The translations under genes and the position numbers were made by a program. DNA of 64,000 nt, from NCBI RefSeq assembly GCF_009903625.1, contig NZ_CP047569.1, forward strand, positions 2,396,501-2,460,500, given 5' to 3'. Below are positions 26,921 to 36,016 of the stretch, piece by piece. The stretch comes from Microbulbifer sp. ALW1 (GTDB taxonomy: Bacteria > Pseudomonadota > Gammaproteobacteria > Pseudomonadales > Cellvibrionaceae). Below the pieces are notes generated by a model, which was not told the DNA's origin, ran no database searches, and was given only the letters and a program-made list of their open reading frames with translations. Position 1 is the first letter of the stretch; the number at the start of each line of letters is the position of its first letter.

Positions 26921-27481
26921 ATGGACGCGCTGGACGCATTGCATAACCGGGTATCAACAGGTGTTTTGACCGAGCCGGCCCCCAACTCCCTGCAGCGCCA
27001 GAATATCTTCCGCGCTGCCCTGCGCGCTGCCGACCACGGTAACCTGCGTCCCTGGCGTTTTCTTGTGATAGAAGGGGAGGCGCGGAACCGTCTGGGGGAA
27101 ATCTATCTCAACGCCAGCGAGGCGGAGGCCCCACTGGCGGCTGCTCAGCGTGAGCGAACTCTGGCCATGCCACTGCGCGCACCGCTGGTGCTGGTTGCGA
27201 TCACCCGGCTGCAAGAGCATCCCAAAGTCCCGTTTGAAGAGCAGCGGATGTCCACCGCTGGCGCCGTCCAGGCCATGCTGACCGCCGCCTTTGCCCAGGG
27301 CGTTGGTGCCTACTGGCGCACCGGTGCCTTGGCGGAGAACCGCGCGGTCGCCAAGTCGCTGGGCCTGGCGGACAACGAAGAAATCAGCGGTTTCATCTAT
27401 ATGGGCACTCCGCAGAAGGCACCACGAGCCGCACCGGACTTGAAGGTGGAAGATTTTTTCGCAAATTGGAGCGGCGAATAA
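26921..27481 (+). CDS. Nitroreductase family protein (YdjA-like)
   Basis: A 186-residue FMN-dependent nitroreductase of the small YdjA type. The FMN-binding N-terminal segment RAALRAADHGNLRPWRFLVIEGE and the STAGAVQAMLTAAFAQGVGAYWRTG helix are characteristic. Members reduce nitroaromatics or quinones with NAD(P)H; the physiological substrate is unknown. ATG is preceded by AGGAG. It lies 120 bases before tRNA-Ser. Confidence 0.88.
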   Translation: MDALDALHNRVSTGVLTEPAPNSLQRQNIFRAALRAADHGNLRPWRFLVIEGEARNRLGEIYLNASEAEAPLAAAQRERTLAMPLRAPLVLVAITRLQEHPKVPFEEQRMSTAGAVQAMLTAAFAQGVGAYWRTGALAENRAVAKSLGLADNEEISGFIYMGTPQKAPRAAPDLKVEDFFANWSGE

Positions 27482-27524
27482 AACACCTGCACAGGCCTGT
27501 GGCGGGAAATTTTTCGAAATAGAC

Positions 27525-27553
27525 TTGCACCCGCCGCCGGCATTCTGTAAAGT
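27525..27553 (+). promoter_or_regulatory. Promoter of tRNA-Ser
   Basis: TTGCAC (27525-27530), 17-base spacer, TAAAGT (27548-27553), followed by a GC-rich stretch; about 50 bases before the tRNA. Confidence 0.65.
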
Positions 27554-27601
27554 TCGCGCTCGCTGATCGGGGCGCTATGTTACTGATTAGCAAGACAATT
27601 T

Positions 27602-27689
27602 GGTGAGGTGTCCGAGTGGCCGAAGGAGCACGCCTGGAAAGTGTGTATGTCGAAAGGCATCGAGGGTTCGAATCCCTCCCTCACCGCCA
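27602..27689 (+). tRNA. tRNA-Ser(GGA)
   Basis: An 88-base tRNA with a long variable arm. Acceptor GGTGAGG/CCTCACC, anticodon loop CTGGAAA, T-loop TTCGAAT, encoded CCA. Confidence 0.96.
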
Positions 27690-27691
27690 TA

Positions 27692-27730
27692 TAACGAAAA
27701 AGCCCGGCTTCCAGCCGGGCTTTTTCGTTA
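27692..27730 (+). terminator. Terminator of tRNA-Ser
   Basis: Perfect palindrome with an 18-bp stem (TAACGAAAAAGCCCGGCT and complement) and TCC loop, containing an internal T-run after the GC core. Confidence 0.9.
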
Positions 27731-27926
27731 TACGACGCCGAGGTCGGGTGAGAACCCTCCGGTTCGATCAACTCGCGGGAGCGAGTTGAGACCGAGGCGC
27801 AGCCGAGCCCGCAGGGTCAAAGCACGCCCTAGCGTGTTTTGAGTCCATCCCTCCCTCTAAGTTGCAGCTCACTTCGGATCACAACGATCCAAGTTATTGC
27901 CTAGCCATCTCAAACCCAAAACAAAC

Positions 27927-28916
27927 TCAATCACTCGACACCAATCCCTCCCCACCCCCGACAAAATACCCACTCAACTTCTGCGGAAAATACTTCTCCA
28001 GCAACGCCAGTAAAATCGCCCGCGTCTGGTTGTCTACCTCGCCATCCGCTTTCCACGGTCGGAAATGGTATTGGAAAGCCCGGGTATAAAGACTGATTTC
28101 CTCGTCACTGGCCGTTTCCGGGTCTATCCCGTAACCATAATCCGCAAGCCAGAGCGCAAAGCGCCGGCGGATACTTTCAGGATCACTGCTGGTATTCCCG
28201 TCCAGAAGTGCCAGGTGGCGCTGAACCGCTTCTTCTTCATACCAGGCGCCAACGCCGGCCTCGGCCAATTTCTGCCAGGGAAATTTGGGGCCGGGGTCGA
28301 TTTTGAAATGGGGAATGATATCCCCGTGCCCGACGATGCGCGTGGGCGTGATATCGGGGTAGCGGGTGAGGATGTCCCTTGTCAGTGCAATCACAAGATC
28401 AATCTGTTTCGGGTCGAATTCCGGGAAAAAGCAAACCGCGTCTGGCTCGGCACCGGGGGAGGACTCCGGTGGCGGCTGGCAATTGCTCTTGTTCACTATC
28501 TCAATGCCGATGGAGTGGTCGTTCAATTGACTGCGGTCCTCCCACTGGCTTCTGCCGGCGTGCCACGCCCGGCGATGTTCATCGACTAATTGAAATACGC
28601 GCAACTCGTCGTAGGGGTAGCTGGGGTCGTTCGTTTCTGGCACCAGGTAGTGGGCGCTGACCGGAGAGTTGCTGGGTTGGGTCAGCACTTGCAGGGAGGT
28701 TTCAAAATCGATGGCCGTGAAGTGCAGCACCAGAAAGCGCACGCGTTCGCTGGCATTTTGTGATGGCACGACTTCGAGCCGGTAGGATCGCTCGGTGGAG
28801 TTTTTGTGGAAATTGGCGCCATCGCTCATGGCGCAGCCGGTAAAACCAAATAGTGCCAGCGCCAGGATTGTGGTGATGGTTGCCAGGTGGAGAGGGTGTG
28901 ACATTGCCAGCCTCAT
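27927..28916 (-). CDS. AmiD-like N-acetylmuramoyl-L-alanine amidase lipoprotein
   Basis: A 329-residue outer-membrane-type lipoprotein (lipobox FGFTGC) with an Amidase_2 zinc domain. Metal ligands are the His in FLVLHFTA, a second His near HSIGIEIVN or VGHGDI, and Asp in HFKIDPGPKFPW. A C-terminal peptidoglycan-binding segment (RRRFALWLADYGYG to RAILLALLEKYFP) follows, as in E. coli AmiD. It cleaves the bond between MurNAc or anhydroMurNAc and the stem peptide. It is divergent from a TonB-dependent receptor in a peptidoglycan-peptide locus and could supply free stem peptides to it. Confidence 0.88.
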   Translation of the reverse strand: MRLAMSHPLHLATITTILALALFGFTGCAMSDGANFHKNSTERSYRLEVVPSQNASERVRFLVLHFTAIDFETSLQVLTQPSNSPVSAHYLVPETNDPSYPYDELRVFQLVDEHRRAWHAGRSQWEDRSQLNDHSIGIEIVNKSNCQPPPESSPGAEPDAVCFFPEFDPKQIDLVIALTRDILTRYPDITPTRIVGHGDIIPHFKIDPGPKFPWQKLAEAGVGAWYEEEAVQRHLALLDGNTSSDPESIRRRFALWLADYGYGIDPETASDEEISLYTRAFQYHFRPWKADGEVDNQTRAILLALLEKYFPQKLSGYFVGGGEGLVSSD

Positions 28917-29320
28917 GGTCGTTGGGTTCCGGGGTGTGACGGTTACCTCCCGGATTTTACAAATAATTTATTCCAGATCTATAGGTGCACTTGAATTATT
29001 TGGTGGGGCGGAATGGGTGGTGAGCAGAGGTTGGTGGCACGAAAGTACCTGTCATTAATCCCTTTGGTGTCTATTGAATTTATTTTCCCTGAATTTTTTA
29101 TCGATTACATATCGCATAGATCGAATTTTTCTTGCAGAATCGAGTTGGAATATCTTATTCGTTGTCGGGTGTTGATTGGGTATATTTTATTGGTCGGCCC
29201 GGAAGGCCGAGTATCTTGCAGAAAAATAACAGTACCAAGTAGCGCTGATAGAGGAACGGCAGTTTTATCTGAAGTTACCCATCCGGAGAAAACTAAAAAT
29301 AATTGCCTTGGAGGCCTTAA
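28917..29320. other. AT-rich divergent promoter region
   Basis: 404 bases between the amidase (-) and the TonB-dependent receptor (+). It holds a candidate operator (28961-28973) and a short hairpin TCGGCC/GGCCGA (29193-29210) in the probable leader of the receptor mRNA. Frames here are not convincing genes. Confidence 0.45.
28961..28973 (+). promoter_or_regulatory. Candidate RpiR/MurR-type operator, site 1
   Basis: AAATAATTTATTC, a near-palindrome matching sites at 32510 and 37665. It lies 45 bases upstream of the amidase start on the divergent side of the receptor gene. Assignment to the RpiR regulator is inference. Confidence 0.4.
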
Positions 29321-32300
29321 ATGTTCGAGAAGACAAAGCTGAGTGAGTTGATTGAAGGAAGCGTCAAGAAGTCTTTGGCAAAATCTTCGGTATTTTTGGC
29401 CGGAACCCTGTTTGCCGCGTCGGTAATGGCGCAGCAATCGGGGAGTATTGAGGGTAGGGTTTACTTAGACGAGAAGGTCGCCGCGGCGGGTGTCACCATT
29501 ACCGCCAGCAGCCCGGTAATGCCGAAAAACCGCACGATCGAAACGGATTCAGAAGGTGAATTCCGGTTGCCGGCACTGATCCCGGGCACCTACACCCTGA
29601 CGCTGACAACGGAAGATGGCCTAACCCGCACGGTGAATACCCGGGTACTGCTCGATCAGCGCTCCAATATATCCATTGTGATGGTGCCGGAGTCAGATAC
29701 GGGCGCGATGGAAGAGGTGGCCGTAGTTGGTGAGCGCGTTGAGCTGGTTGGCGGTGGTGCATCACTTTCCAATGCGCTGGGGGCGGATGTCATCAATGCA
29801 TTGCCCGTTGGGCAGGACTATCGGGAATTACTGAAACTATTGCCCGGTGTGCAGGTAACCGCAGATTCCGTTCGCGGCCCCAATGCCGGCGGCAGTGGTC
29901 AGGACAATACCTATGCCTTTGACGGTGTGAATATTACCTTGCCCATGTTCGGTACTCTTGCGGCGGAACCTTCCAGCCACGATATCGAGCAGGTGTCGAT
30001 TGAGCGTGGTGGTGCCAGGGCCGTCGGGTTTAACCGCGCGGGCGGTGTCAGCGTCGATACCAAATCCAAGTCCGGTACCAATGAACTCAAAGGTAGTCTG
30101 GAATACCGCTTCCAGGATCCGAATCTCCGCGCAAAAGATACCGACGGCATTAAATCCGATGTCGAAGAGACCTGGCTGACCGCCAGTGTGAGCGGCCCGC
30201 TGATTGAGGATACCCTGTTCTTTTATGGCTCTTACTACGGGCCAACGGTTACCGGGGAAAACAAAGAAACCGCTTACGGGTCTACCAAGGATTATCACAG
30301 CGATCGCGATGAGTACTTTGGCAAGCTGACCTACGCCGTTACCGAAAATATCCTGTTGAACGCCAGCTACCGGACCTCTGACCGGGTGGGGGAAGGGCTT
30401 TCCATCGGTGAGGAAGAGGAAGATAGTGTTTCCAGTGGTGAGAGCGCGAGCCAGGATATCATCACATTTGATGGGTCCTGGATCATCAGTGACAACACGA
30501 CCTTTACCTTCCAGTACGGCAGCTATGCGCTGGAATCGGGCACTGTGCCAGACAACAACCTGAATGTACTGCCACAATATGAGGCAGCCCTGGATGTTTC
30601 TAGCTTGAACCAGCTGGGATATTTCACTGTTCCCAATCTCGATCCCGATAATGCCGATTTTGACAACGTGTTGGCACAGCAGCTGATCGATCAATACGGA
30701 TACGTCAGTAACGGGCAGCGCTTTGGCGGCGGCGGTGTTGGTGGTTATTTCCAGGAAAGCCAGGAAAACTACTATCGCGACAGCTTCGAGATGGCGCTAG
30801 AGCACAACTTCGAGGTGGGTGATACCAGCCACGAGCTGCATATCGGCTATCAATGGTCTGAGGGCAAAGAGGACTTTGCGCGACGTTCCAACGGCTGGGG
30901 ATCCATTCTGTATATCGGCGGTGAGGAATCCACGGAAGACGGCGATCCCGTTTACTTCCGCTCGCGCACCGAGCAGATGAGCTTTGTGGATGAGGACGGC
31001 AACTCTGTGCCGTCGATTGTCTCCTACACCGTTGCGCATAACTTTGAAATCAATGACTCCATCGAATGGAATGATTTCACTTTCAATGTTGGCTTCCTGA
31101 TCAGTGAGGACACCTATTACGGTCAGGGCCTCAAACAAAATGGTGCGAATTACTCCGGCTTCGAAGTGGCGCCGGGGAACAAGTACGAAATGTACAAAAT
31201 CGACTGGAAGGATATGATCCAGCCGCGCCTGGGCGTGACCTGGGCCTACAACGGTCAGGACACCGTATTTGCCAATTTCGCGCAGTACAATCCCCAGGCC
31301 AGCTCGCTCGCGCGCGCGGCCTCCTGGGACCGAAACTCCGCGCGCACCCTGGAAGTGAACTGGGGTGCCGATGGCAGCTACCTGGGGTACGAGCCCGCCA
31401 GTGGTTCGTCCGGTAAGATGTTCCAAGACGGGATGAGTCCCCGCCGCCTGGATGAGTTGACCATCGGTACCACCAAGGGTTGGGGTGAGCGTATCAGCAC
31501 CCGTGCACACCTGCGCTACCGCGAGGGTTCGCACTTCTGGGAAGATGCCTGGAACTGGGCGCGTTCCGATGAGGGTTGCTACGGTGACTTTGATGGCGAT
31601 GGCATCAATGAGCATTGTGTACCTGCGGATATCGAAGCCCTCGGTCCCTATATTCCGGATCTGAACCAGTATCGCTACGGTGCTAACGAAGATGGTGTTG
31701 GCGGTATCGGTGGTTCCTCCTACGTGATTGCCGAGATGGATGATGCCTACACCCGCTATTGGGAGTTCGCCCTGGAAGGGGAGTGGTACGGCGATCGCAC
31801 TTACCTGAATGCATCTTATGTGTACAGCGAATACACCGGTAACTTTGACCAGGACAATACGTCCCTGACCAACGATGCCAGCCTGTTTATCGGTTCGTCG
31901 AGCTATGCAGATGATTACGGGCAGTACACCTGGGACTTGAAAGACGGCACGCTGCGCGGAGATAAACCGCACCAGCTGAAAGTATTTGGCTATTACACCC
32001 TCGACTGGAAAGCCAATCTTGGTGCCTTCTTTACTTATCAGTCCGGTCAGCCCTGGGAAGCGTGGGATGGGTCCATCTATGGACGCAGTTCCGATACCAT
32101 GCGGTATGCAGAGCCAGCGGGTAGCCGTCGCAGCGCTTCTCATTGGCAGATGGACCTGAACTACACCCAGAACTTTGATGTGTTCAGTGACTATACATTG
32201 AAATTCCGCGCTGACATTTTCAACCTGTTCGACCGCCAGACCGGCTACAACATCGACCCGCGAGTGGACGACGAAGATTTCGGAAGGGCGCGAAGCTTCT

Positions 32301-32344
32301 TCAATCCCCGTCGCGTGCAGTTGTCTTTTGGTGTTGATTTCTGA
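29321..32344 (+). CDS. TonB-dependent receptor, Oar-like (carboxypeptidase-regulatory N-domain)
   Basis: A 1007-residue outer-membrane receptor: signal peptide ending SVMAQ, a carboxypeptidase-regulatory-like beta-sandwich (about 42-125, SIEGRVYLDEK to TLTLTTEDG), a plug domain (about 140-250, ALPVGQDYRELLKLLPGVQV; GQDNTYAFDGVNIT), and a barrel ending LSFGVDF with a terminal aromatic residue. Oar-type receptors are commonly associated with proteins and peptides rather than sugars. Position next to amidase, peptidase and epimerase genes suggests import of peptidoglycan peptides, an inference. A terminator follows directly. Confidence 0.9.
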   Translation: MFEKTKLSELIEGSVKKSLAKSSVFLAGTLFAASVMAQQSGSIEGRVYLDEKVAAAGVTITASSPVMPKNRTIETDSEGEFRLPALIPGTYTLTLTTEDGLTRTVNTRVLLDQRSNISIVMVPESDTGAMEEVAVVGERVELVGGGASLSNALGADVINALPVGQDYRELLKLLPGVQVTADSVRGPNAGGSGQDNTYAFDGVNITLPMFGTLAAEPSSHDIEQVSIERGGARAVGFNRAGGVSVDTKSKSGTNELKGSLEYRFQDPNLRAKDTDGIKSDVEETWLTASVSGPLIEDTLFFYGSYYGPTVTGENKETAYGSTKDYHSDRDEYFGKLTYAVTENILLNASYRTSDRVGEGLSIGEEEEDSVSSGESASQDIITFDGSWIISDNTTFTFQYGSYALESGTVPDNNLNVLPQYEAALDVSSLNQLGYFTVPNLDPDNADFDNVLAQQLIDQYGYVSNGQRFGGGGVGGYFQESQENYYRDSFEMALEHNFEVGDTSHELHIGYQWSEGKEDFARRSNGWGSILYIGGEESTEDGDPVYFRSRTEQMSFVDEDGNSVPSIVSYTVAHNFEINDSIEWNDFTFNVGFLISEDTYYGQGLKQNGANYSGFEVAPGNKYEMYKIDWKDMIQPRLGVTWAYNGQDTVFANFAQYNPQASSLARAASWDRNSARTLEVNWGADGSYLGYEPASGSSGKMFQDGMSPRRLDELTIGTTKGWGERISTRAHLRYREGSHFWEDAWNWARSDEGCYGDFDGDGINEHCVPADIEALGPYIPDLNQYRYGANEDGVGGIGGSSYVIAEMDDAYTRYWEFALEGEWYGDRTYLNASYVYSEYTGNFDQDNTSLTNDASLFIGSSSYADDYGQYTWDLKDGTLRGDKPHQLKVFGYYTLDWKANLGAFFTYQSGQPWEAWDGSIYGRSSDTMRYAEPAGSRRSASHWQMDLNYTQNFDVFSDYTLKFRADIFNLFDRQTGYNIDPRVDDEDFGRARSFFNPRRVQLSFGVDF

Positions 32345-32401
32345 GTTCAGGCTCAGAATTTAGAGATCCTTGCGTGATCTTCCTCTGTGGAATGACAGCT
32401 T

Positions 32402-32426
32402 GCCCCGGCTAGGCCGGGGCTTTTTT
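32402..32426 (+). terminator. Intrinsic terminator of the Oar-like receptor gene
   Basis: GCCCCGGC-TAG-GCCGGGGC stem-loop followed by six T. Confidence 0.92.
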
Positions 32427-32509
32427 ATCATCGTTGAGCTGACCAGAGCTGAGCTGAGATGACGCAAGTGGCCCTCGTGTAGGTGCTTTCCAGGTAGAGA
32501 AATGGTTTT

Positions 32510-32522
32510 GAACAATTTATTC
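32510..32522 (+). promoter_or_regulatory. Candidate RpiR/MurR-type operator, site 2
   Basis: GAACAATTTATTC has dyad form GAA-N-AA-T-TT-N-TTC. It lies 80 bases upstream of the NlpC/P60 gene, where a promoter is expected. Confidence 0.45.
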
Positions 32523-32601
32523 TTTTCCGATCGTGTGCCGTGTTGAAGTGTTTCATGCAACAGGCCATTTCCCGAGAAATGCGCTGGTGAGGTAGACCTT
32601 G

Positions 32602-34035
32602 ATGAAATTGTACAAACCTTTTGTTCGTCTGATTGGATCTGCAGCGGTTTTGGCATTGGTTTCATGTGGTGATTCCGGCAAGCCCAATGTTGCTGTAGAC
32701 GGTATCTCTGCCTCCACACCGGGAGGTCTGGAGTTTGTCAGCGATGTCCCGCAGGTTACGGAGGCGATGTTGCAGGCAGATTTCTGGGTGCAGCGTTTAA
32801 GTGACGATCGTGTACGAATGTCTGCTCAGGAAATTCACGCATTCAATGCGGTAAACCTTGCCGGCGACCCTTACCTGCACCAGTTGGATGAATTCCCTCA
32901 GGTAATGCCGAAAGCCGCTGTTCTCAAGCTGATCGATGCCGTCAGCACGCCCGCGTCCTCACCGCGGGTATTTGTAGATGGCTCTGCAGTGAAAGCGGCG
33001 GATTACTCGCAGCTGGAAGCGACCGTGCAGCGTGCTGAGATACCTGAGGAGGTGACGGTGCGCTGGGGGCTGGTGGTCGAGCGGGCGAGTATGCGCAGTT
33101 ATCCTAGCCGTGCCCGGGTGCTCAAGAATACTGGTGATTCCGACCTGGATCGCTTCCAGGAGACCGGCGTATTCCCCGGGCAACAACTGGCAATATTGCA
33201 CGAAAGCGCGGATGGTGAATGGTGGTTCGCGGTGAATTATCACTACGCGGCCTGGTTGCCCAAAAGTGCGGTTGCTCTCGGTGAAAGAGAGGAGATTCAT
33301 GGTTGGGCTCAGCAGTCGCCGCGGCTGACGGTTTCCGGTGCACAGTTGCGCACCAACTTTAACCCCGAAGATGTGCGGACCTCGGAAGTTGTACTGGATA
33401 TGGGCGTTTCACTGCCACTGCTGAGTGCGGCGCAAGTGGGGCATAATGTGCACGGACAAAATCCTTTCGCCAGCTTTATCGTGTCACTGCCAGTACGGAA
33501 TGCGAATGGCAAGCTCGCCTTTGCGCCCACACTTATTGGTCGCGGTAAGGACGTTAGTGTTGGACATCTGCCTTATAAGCCTTCGTCGGTCTTGCGCCAG
33601 GCCTTCAAATTTCTGGGGGAGCGCTATGGCTGGGGGCACGACTACAACGGTCGGGATTGCACTGGGTTTGTCGGTGAGGTTTACAAGTCGTTTGGTATCC
33701 TGATGCCTCGCAACTCCGGTCAGCAGGGTAAGAGCGCGTTTGCGCCGACACAGACATTTGCGTCCGATGACCACGAGGCGCGAGTCAAGGCGTTGGGCTC
33801 CCTTTCTGTAGGTGATCTTATCTATATCCCGGGGCATGTCATGATGTATATCGGTGAGGTGGATGGCGAGCCGTTTGTTATCCACGATGTGACCGGGCTC
33901 AGCTACTACACGCCAGACGAGGATTACTACCGCGGCACTCTGTCCGGTGTTTCGGTTACACCGTTGATGCCATTGCAGCTCAATGGTGACAAGCGCTATA
34001 TCGATGGTATCTATGCCATAAAATCCATTATTTGA
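32602..34035 (+). CDS. NlpC/P60 (C40) peptidase lipoprotein with SH3-like domains
   Basis: A 477-residue lipoprotein (lipobox LVSC). SH3b-like domains occupy about 150-330, and the NlpC/P60 cysteine peptidase about 335-465, with catalytic Cys353 (NGRDCTGFVGEVY), His412 (PGHVMMYIG) and a third polar His in VIHDV. The arrangement matches YkfC-type gamma-D-glutamyl-L-diamino-acid endopeptidases, which release L-Ala-D-Glu from murein peptides. The start ATG 32602 has GAGGT 8 bases upstream. The epimerase that acts on L-Ala-D-Glu follows 11 bases later. Confidence 0.88.
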   Translation: MKLYKPFVRLIGSAAVLALVSCGDSGKPNVAVDGISASTPGGLEFVSDVPQVTEAMLQADFWVQRLSDDRVRMSAQEIHAFNAVNLAGDPYLHQLDEFPQVMPKAAVLKLIDAVSTPASSPRVFVDGSAVKAADYSQLEATVQRAEIPEEVTVRWGLVVERASMRSYPSRARVLKNTGDSDLDRFQETGVFPGQQLAILHESADGEWWFAVNYHYAAWLPKSAVALGEREEIHGWAQQSPRLTVSGAQLRTNFNPEDVRTSEVVLDMGVSLPLLSAAQVGHNVHGQNPFASFIVSLPVRNANGKLAFAPTLIGRGKDVSVGHLPYKPSSVLRQAFKFLGERYGWGHDYNGRDCTGFVGEVYKSFGILMPRNSGQQGKSAFAPTQTFASDDHEARVKALGSLSVGDLIYIPGHVMMYIGEVDGEPFVIHDVTGLSYYTPDEDYYRGTLSGVSVTPLMPLQLNGDKRYIDGIYAIKSII

Positions 34036-34046
34036 CGGTTACTGCC

Positions 34047-35141
34047 ATGAAAATTGTTGACGTAAAACTGGGCATGCTACAAGTGCCCCTGGTTACTCCG
34101 TTCAAGACCGCGCTGCGTACCGTAGAGTGTGTGGAGGATGTGGTCGTGATGCTGGAGACAGATACCGGGCATATCGGCTATGGCAATGCGCCGGCAACGG
34201 CGGTGATTACCGGGGACACCCACGGCTCGGTAATTGAGGCGGTTCGCAAAATTTACACCCCGCTGTTGTTGGGGCGGGATGTGGCTGAACTCAATTGTCT
34301 GACTCGCCAGATCGAGAGCGCGATGATCAATAACACCAGCGCCAAGGCGGCTGTGGAGATCGCGCTTTACGACCTGTTCGCCCAGAGTTACAAAACGCCG
34401 CTGTACAAAATACTGGGTGGTGGTGAGAGCAGCTTGACCACGGATATCACCATCAGTGTCGATTACATTGACAAAATGGTCGCGGATGCCGAAAGGGCAG
34501 TAGAGCGCGGTTTTGAAATCCTGAAGCTGAAAGTCGGCAAGGATATCGGCCTGGATATCGAGCGCATCAAGGCGGTCTATGCTGCGGTCAAGGGCCGCGC
34601 ATTGCTGCGGCTGGATGCCAATCAGGGCTGGAGCCCCAAGCAGGCAGTCGCAGCAATCCGGGGTCTGGAGGAGGCGGGTGTACTGCTAGAGCTGGTAGAG
34701 CAGCCGGTCAAGGCGGGCAATCTTGAGGGAATGCGCTATATCTCCGAGCGAGTGAACACGCCGATTATGGCGGATGAGAGTATTTTCGGTCCCCACGAAG
34801 TGCTCGATGTGATCCAGCGCCAGGCGGCGGAAATTATCAATATCAAGTTGATGAAAACCGGCGGCATTTCCAATGCGCTGAAGATTGCTGACCTGGCCGG
34901 GCTTTACGATATCGAATGTATGGTTGGCTGTATGCTGGAAACCAGCATCGGCGTATCCGCTGCGGCGCATGTCGCGGCTGCCAAAGCACCGATTGTTTCC
35001 AAGTTGGACCTGGATGTGCCATCCCTGTGCCAATACGACCCGGTTGTTGGTGGCGCGACCTATAAAGATGCGGATATCATTCTCAATGAAACGCCTGGAC
35101 TGGGTATTGAAAGAATCGAGGGACTGCAACCGCTGGCATGA
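34047..35141 (+). CDS. L-Ala-D/L-Glu dipeptide epimerase
   Basis: A 364-residue enolase-superfamily enzyme of the YcjG/YkfB type. The two catalytic Lys are in LKLKVGKD (KxK) and NIKLMKTGG; metal ligands are Asp in LRLDANQGW, Glu in VEQPV and Asp in ADESIF. The C-terminal DLDVPS is the dipeptide-gripping DxD motif of this subgroup. It converts L-Ala-D-Glu to L-Ala-L-Glu so that ordinary dipeptidases can finish the job. I prefer ATG 34047; TTG 34032 overlaps the previous stop. It is co-transcribed with the C40 peptidase. Confidence 0.92.
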   Translation: MKIVDVKLGMLQVPLVTPFKTALRTVECVEDVVVMLETDTGHIGYGNAPATAVITGDTHGSVIEAVRKIYTPLLLGRDVAELNCLTRQIESAMINNTSAKAAVEIALYDLFAQSYKTPLYKILGGGESSLTTDITISVDYIDKMVADAERAVERGFEILKLKVGKDIGLDIERIKAVYAAVKGRALLRLDANQGWSPKQAVAAIRGLEEAGVLLELVEQPVKAGNLEGMRYISERVNTPIMADESIFGPHEVLDVIQRQAAEIINIKLMKTGGISNALKIADLAGLYDIECMVGCMLETSIGVSAAAHVAAAKAPIVSKLDLDVPSLCQYDPVVGGATYKDADIILNETPGLGIERIEGLQPLA

Positions 35142-35174
35142 TGCCGGCGAAAACGCAGAGGGAGACGGCAGCCA

Positions 35175-35957
35175 GTGACCTGTCTATTGAAAATGCGCGC
35201 TATGCGCGACCAGTTGTCGGTGAATGAGCGCAAGCTCGCCGACTTCATTTTGGAAAATACCCAGCTACTCCGGGATTACTCTTCTTCGCAGTTGGCGGAT
35301 GCCGTGGGTGTCAGCCAGTCCAGTGTGGTGAAATTTTCACAGAAGCTGGGATATCGGGGTTATCCCAGCCTTAAACTGGCCGTTTATGAATCCTATGCGG
35401 GTGAAGTGCAGGGGAGGGGCGATGAGCCCCAGAGACCTTTCTCGCGAGCCGACAGCCCGTTGAGTTTGCTCGGGCAGAAAAAGCTCGAGGTGCTGGAAAA
35501 TACCGTCAGTATTAATGAGGCCGAGCAATTTTCCGCGGCAGTGGATGCGATTCGCACGGCGCGCTGTATCCAGGTGTCGGCCTGCCCGGGCTCAGTTGCA
35601 GTGGCGCGCTACCTGACGCACCAGCTATTGGAGCTGGGCTGTTGGGCGGTGTATGACGAGGGTGGTGCCCTGCAGGAACGTATTTCGGGGTCGCTGCAGG
35701 AAGACGATCTGTTGTGCATCCTGTGCGATTTTGGCGGTGAAGAGTCCCTGGTCAATATTGCCAATCGCGCGCGGGAATACGGGGTGAAGGTATTGAGTCT
35801 AACCCGCTATAACTACAATGCCGCGAGCATCCACTCTGATATTCGTTTGTATGTTGTGCCATCGGAAGACGATGAGGCGTGGCAGCGCCTGTTGTTCCGC
35901 TCTGCGCAGATGCATGTCATCGAGGGCCTGATCAGCGGTCTTTTGACCAAGGGCTGA
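35175..35957 (+). CDS. RpiR/MurR-family transcriptional regulator
   Basis: A 260-residue regulator with an N-terminal helix-turn-helix (MRDQLSVNERKLADFIL to VSQSSVVKFSQKLGYRGYPSLK) and a C-terminal SIS sugar-phosphate domain (about 115-245). E. coli MurR of this family senses MurNAc-6-phosphate and controls cell-wall sugar recycling. Here it sits 33 bases after the epimerase, so it probably controls this locus and may sense an amino sugar from peptidoglycan. Translation starts at GTG 35175 with GGGAG upstream. Confidence 0.9.
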   Translation: MTCLLKMRAMRDQLSVNERKLADFILENTQLLRDYSSSQLADAVGVSQSSVVKFSQKLGYRGYPSLKLAVYESYAGEVQGRGDEPQRPFSRADSPLSLLGQKKLEVLENTVSINEAEQFSAAVDAIRTARCIQVSACPGSVAVARYLTHQLLELGCWAVYDEGGALQERISGSLQEDDLLCILCDFGGEESLVNIANRAREYGVKVLSLTRYNYNAASIHSDIRLYVVPSEDDEAWQRLLFRSAQMHVIEGLISGLLTKG

Positions 35958-36016
35958 TCGCTAAGGCTTGGTTCTCAAACAGCGCCGGGGCCTGATGGAG
36001 TCCCGGCGCAATTTCC

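Noticed and set aside
27580..27842. Short frames running through tRNA-Ser
   Set aside because: They overlap a well-formed tRNA and its terminator on both strands.
27671..27857. Integration (att) site made by tRNA-Ser and an 11-base match ATCCCTCCCTC at 27847
   Set aside because: The match is short, low in complexity and only 175 bases away; no integrase is present.
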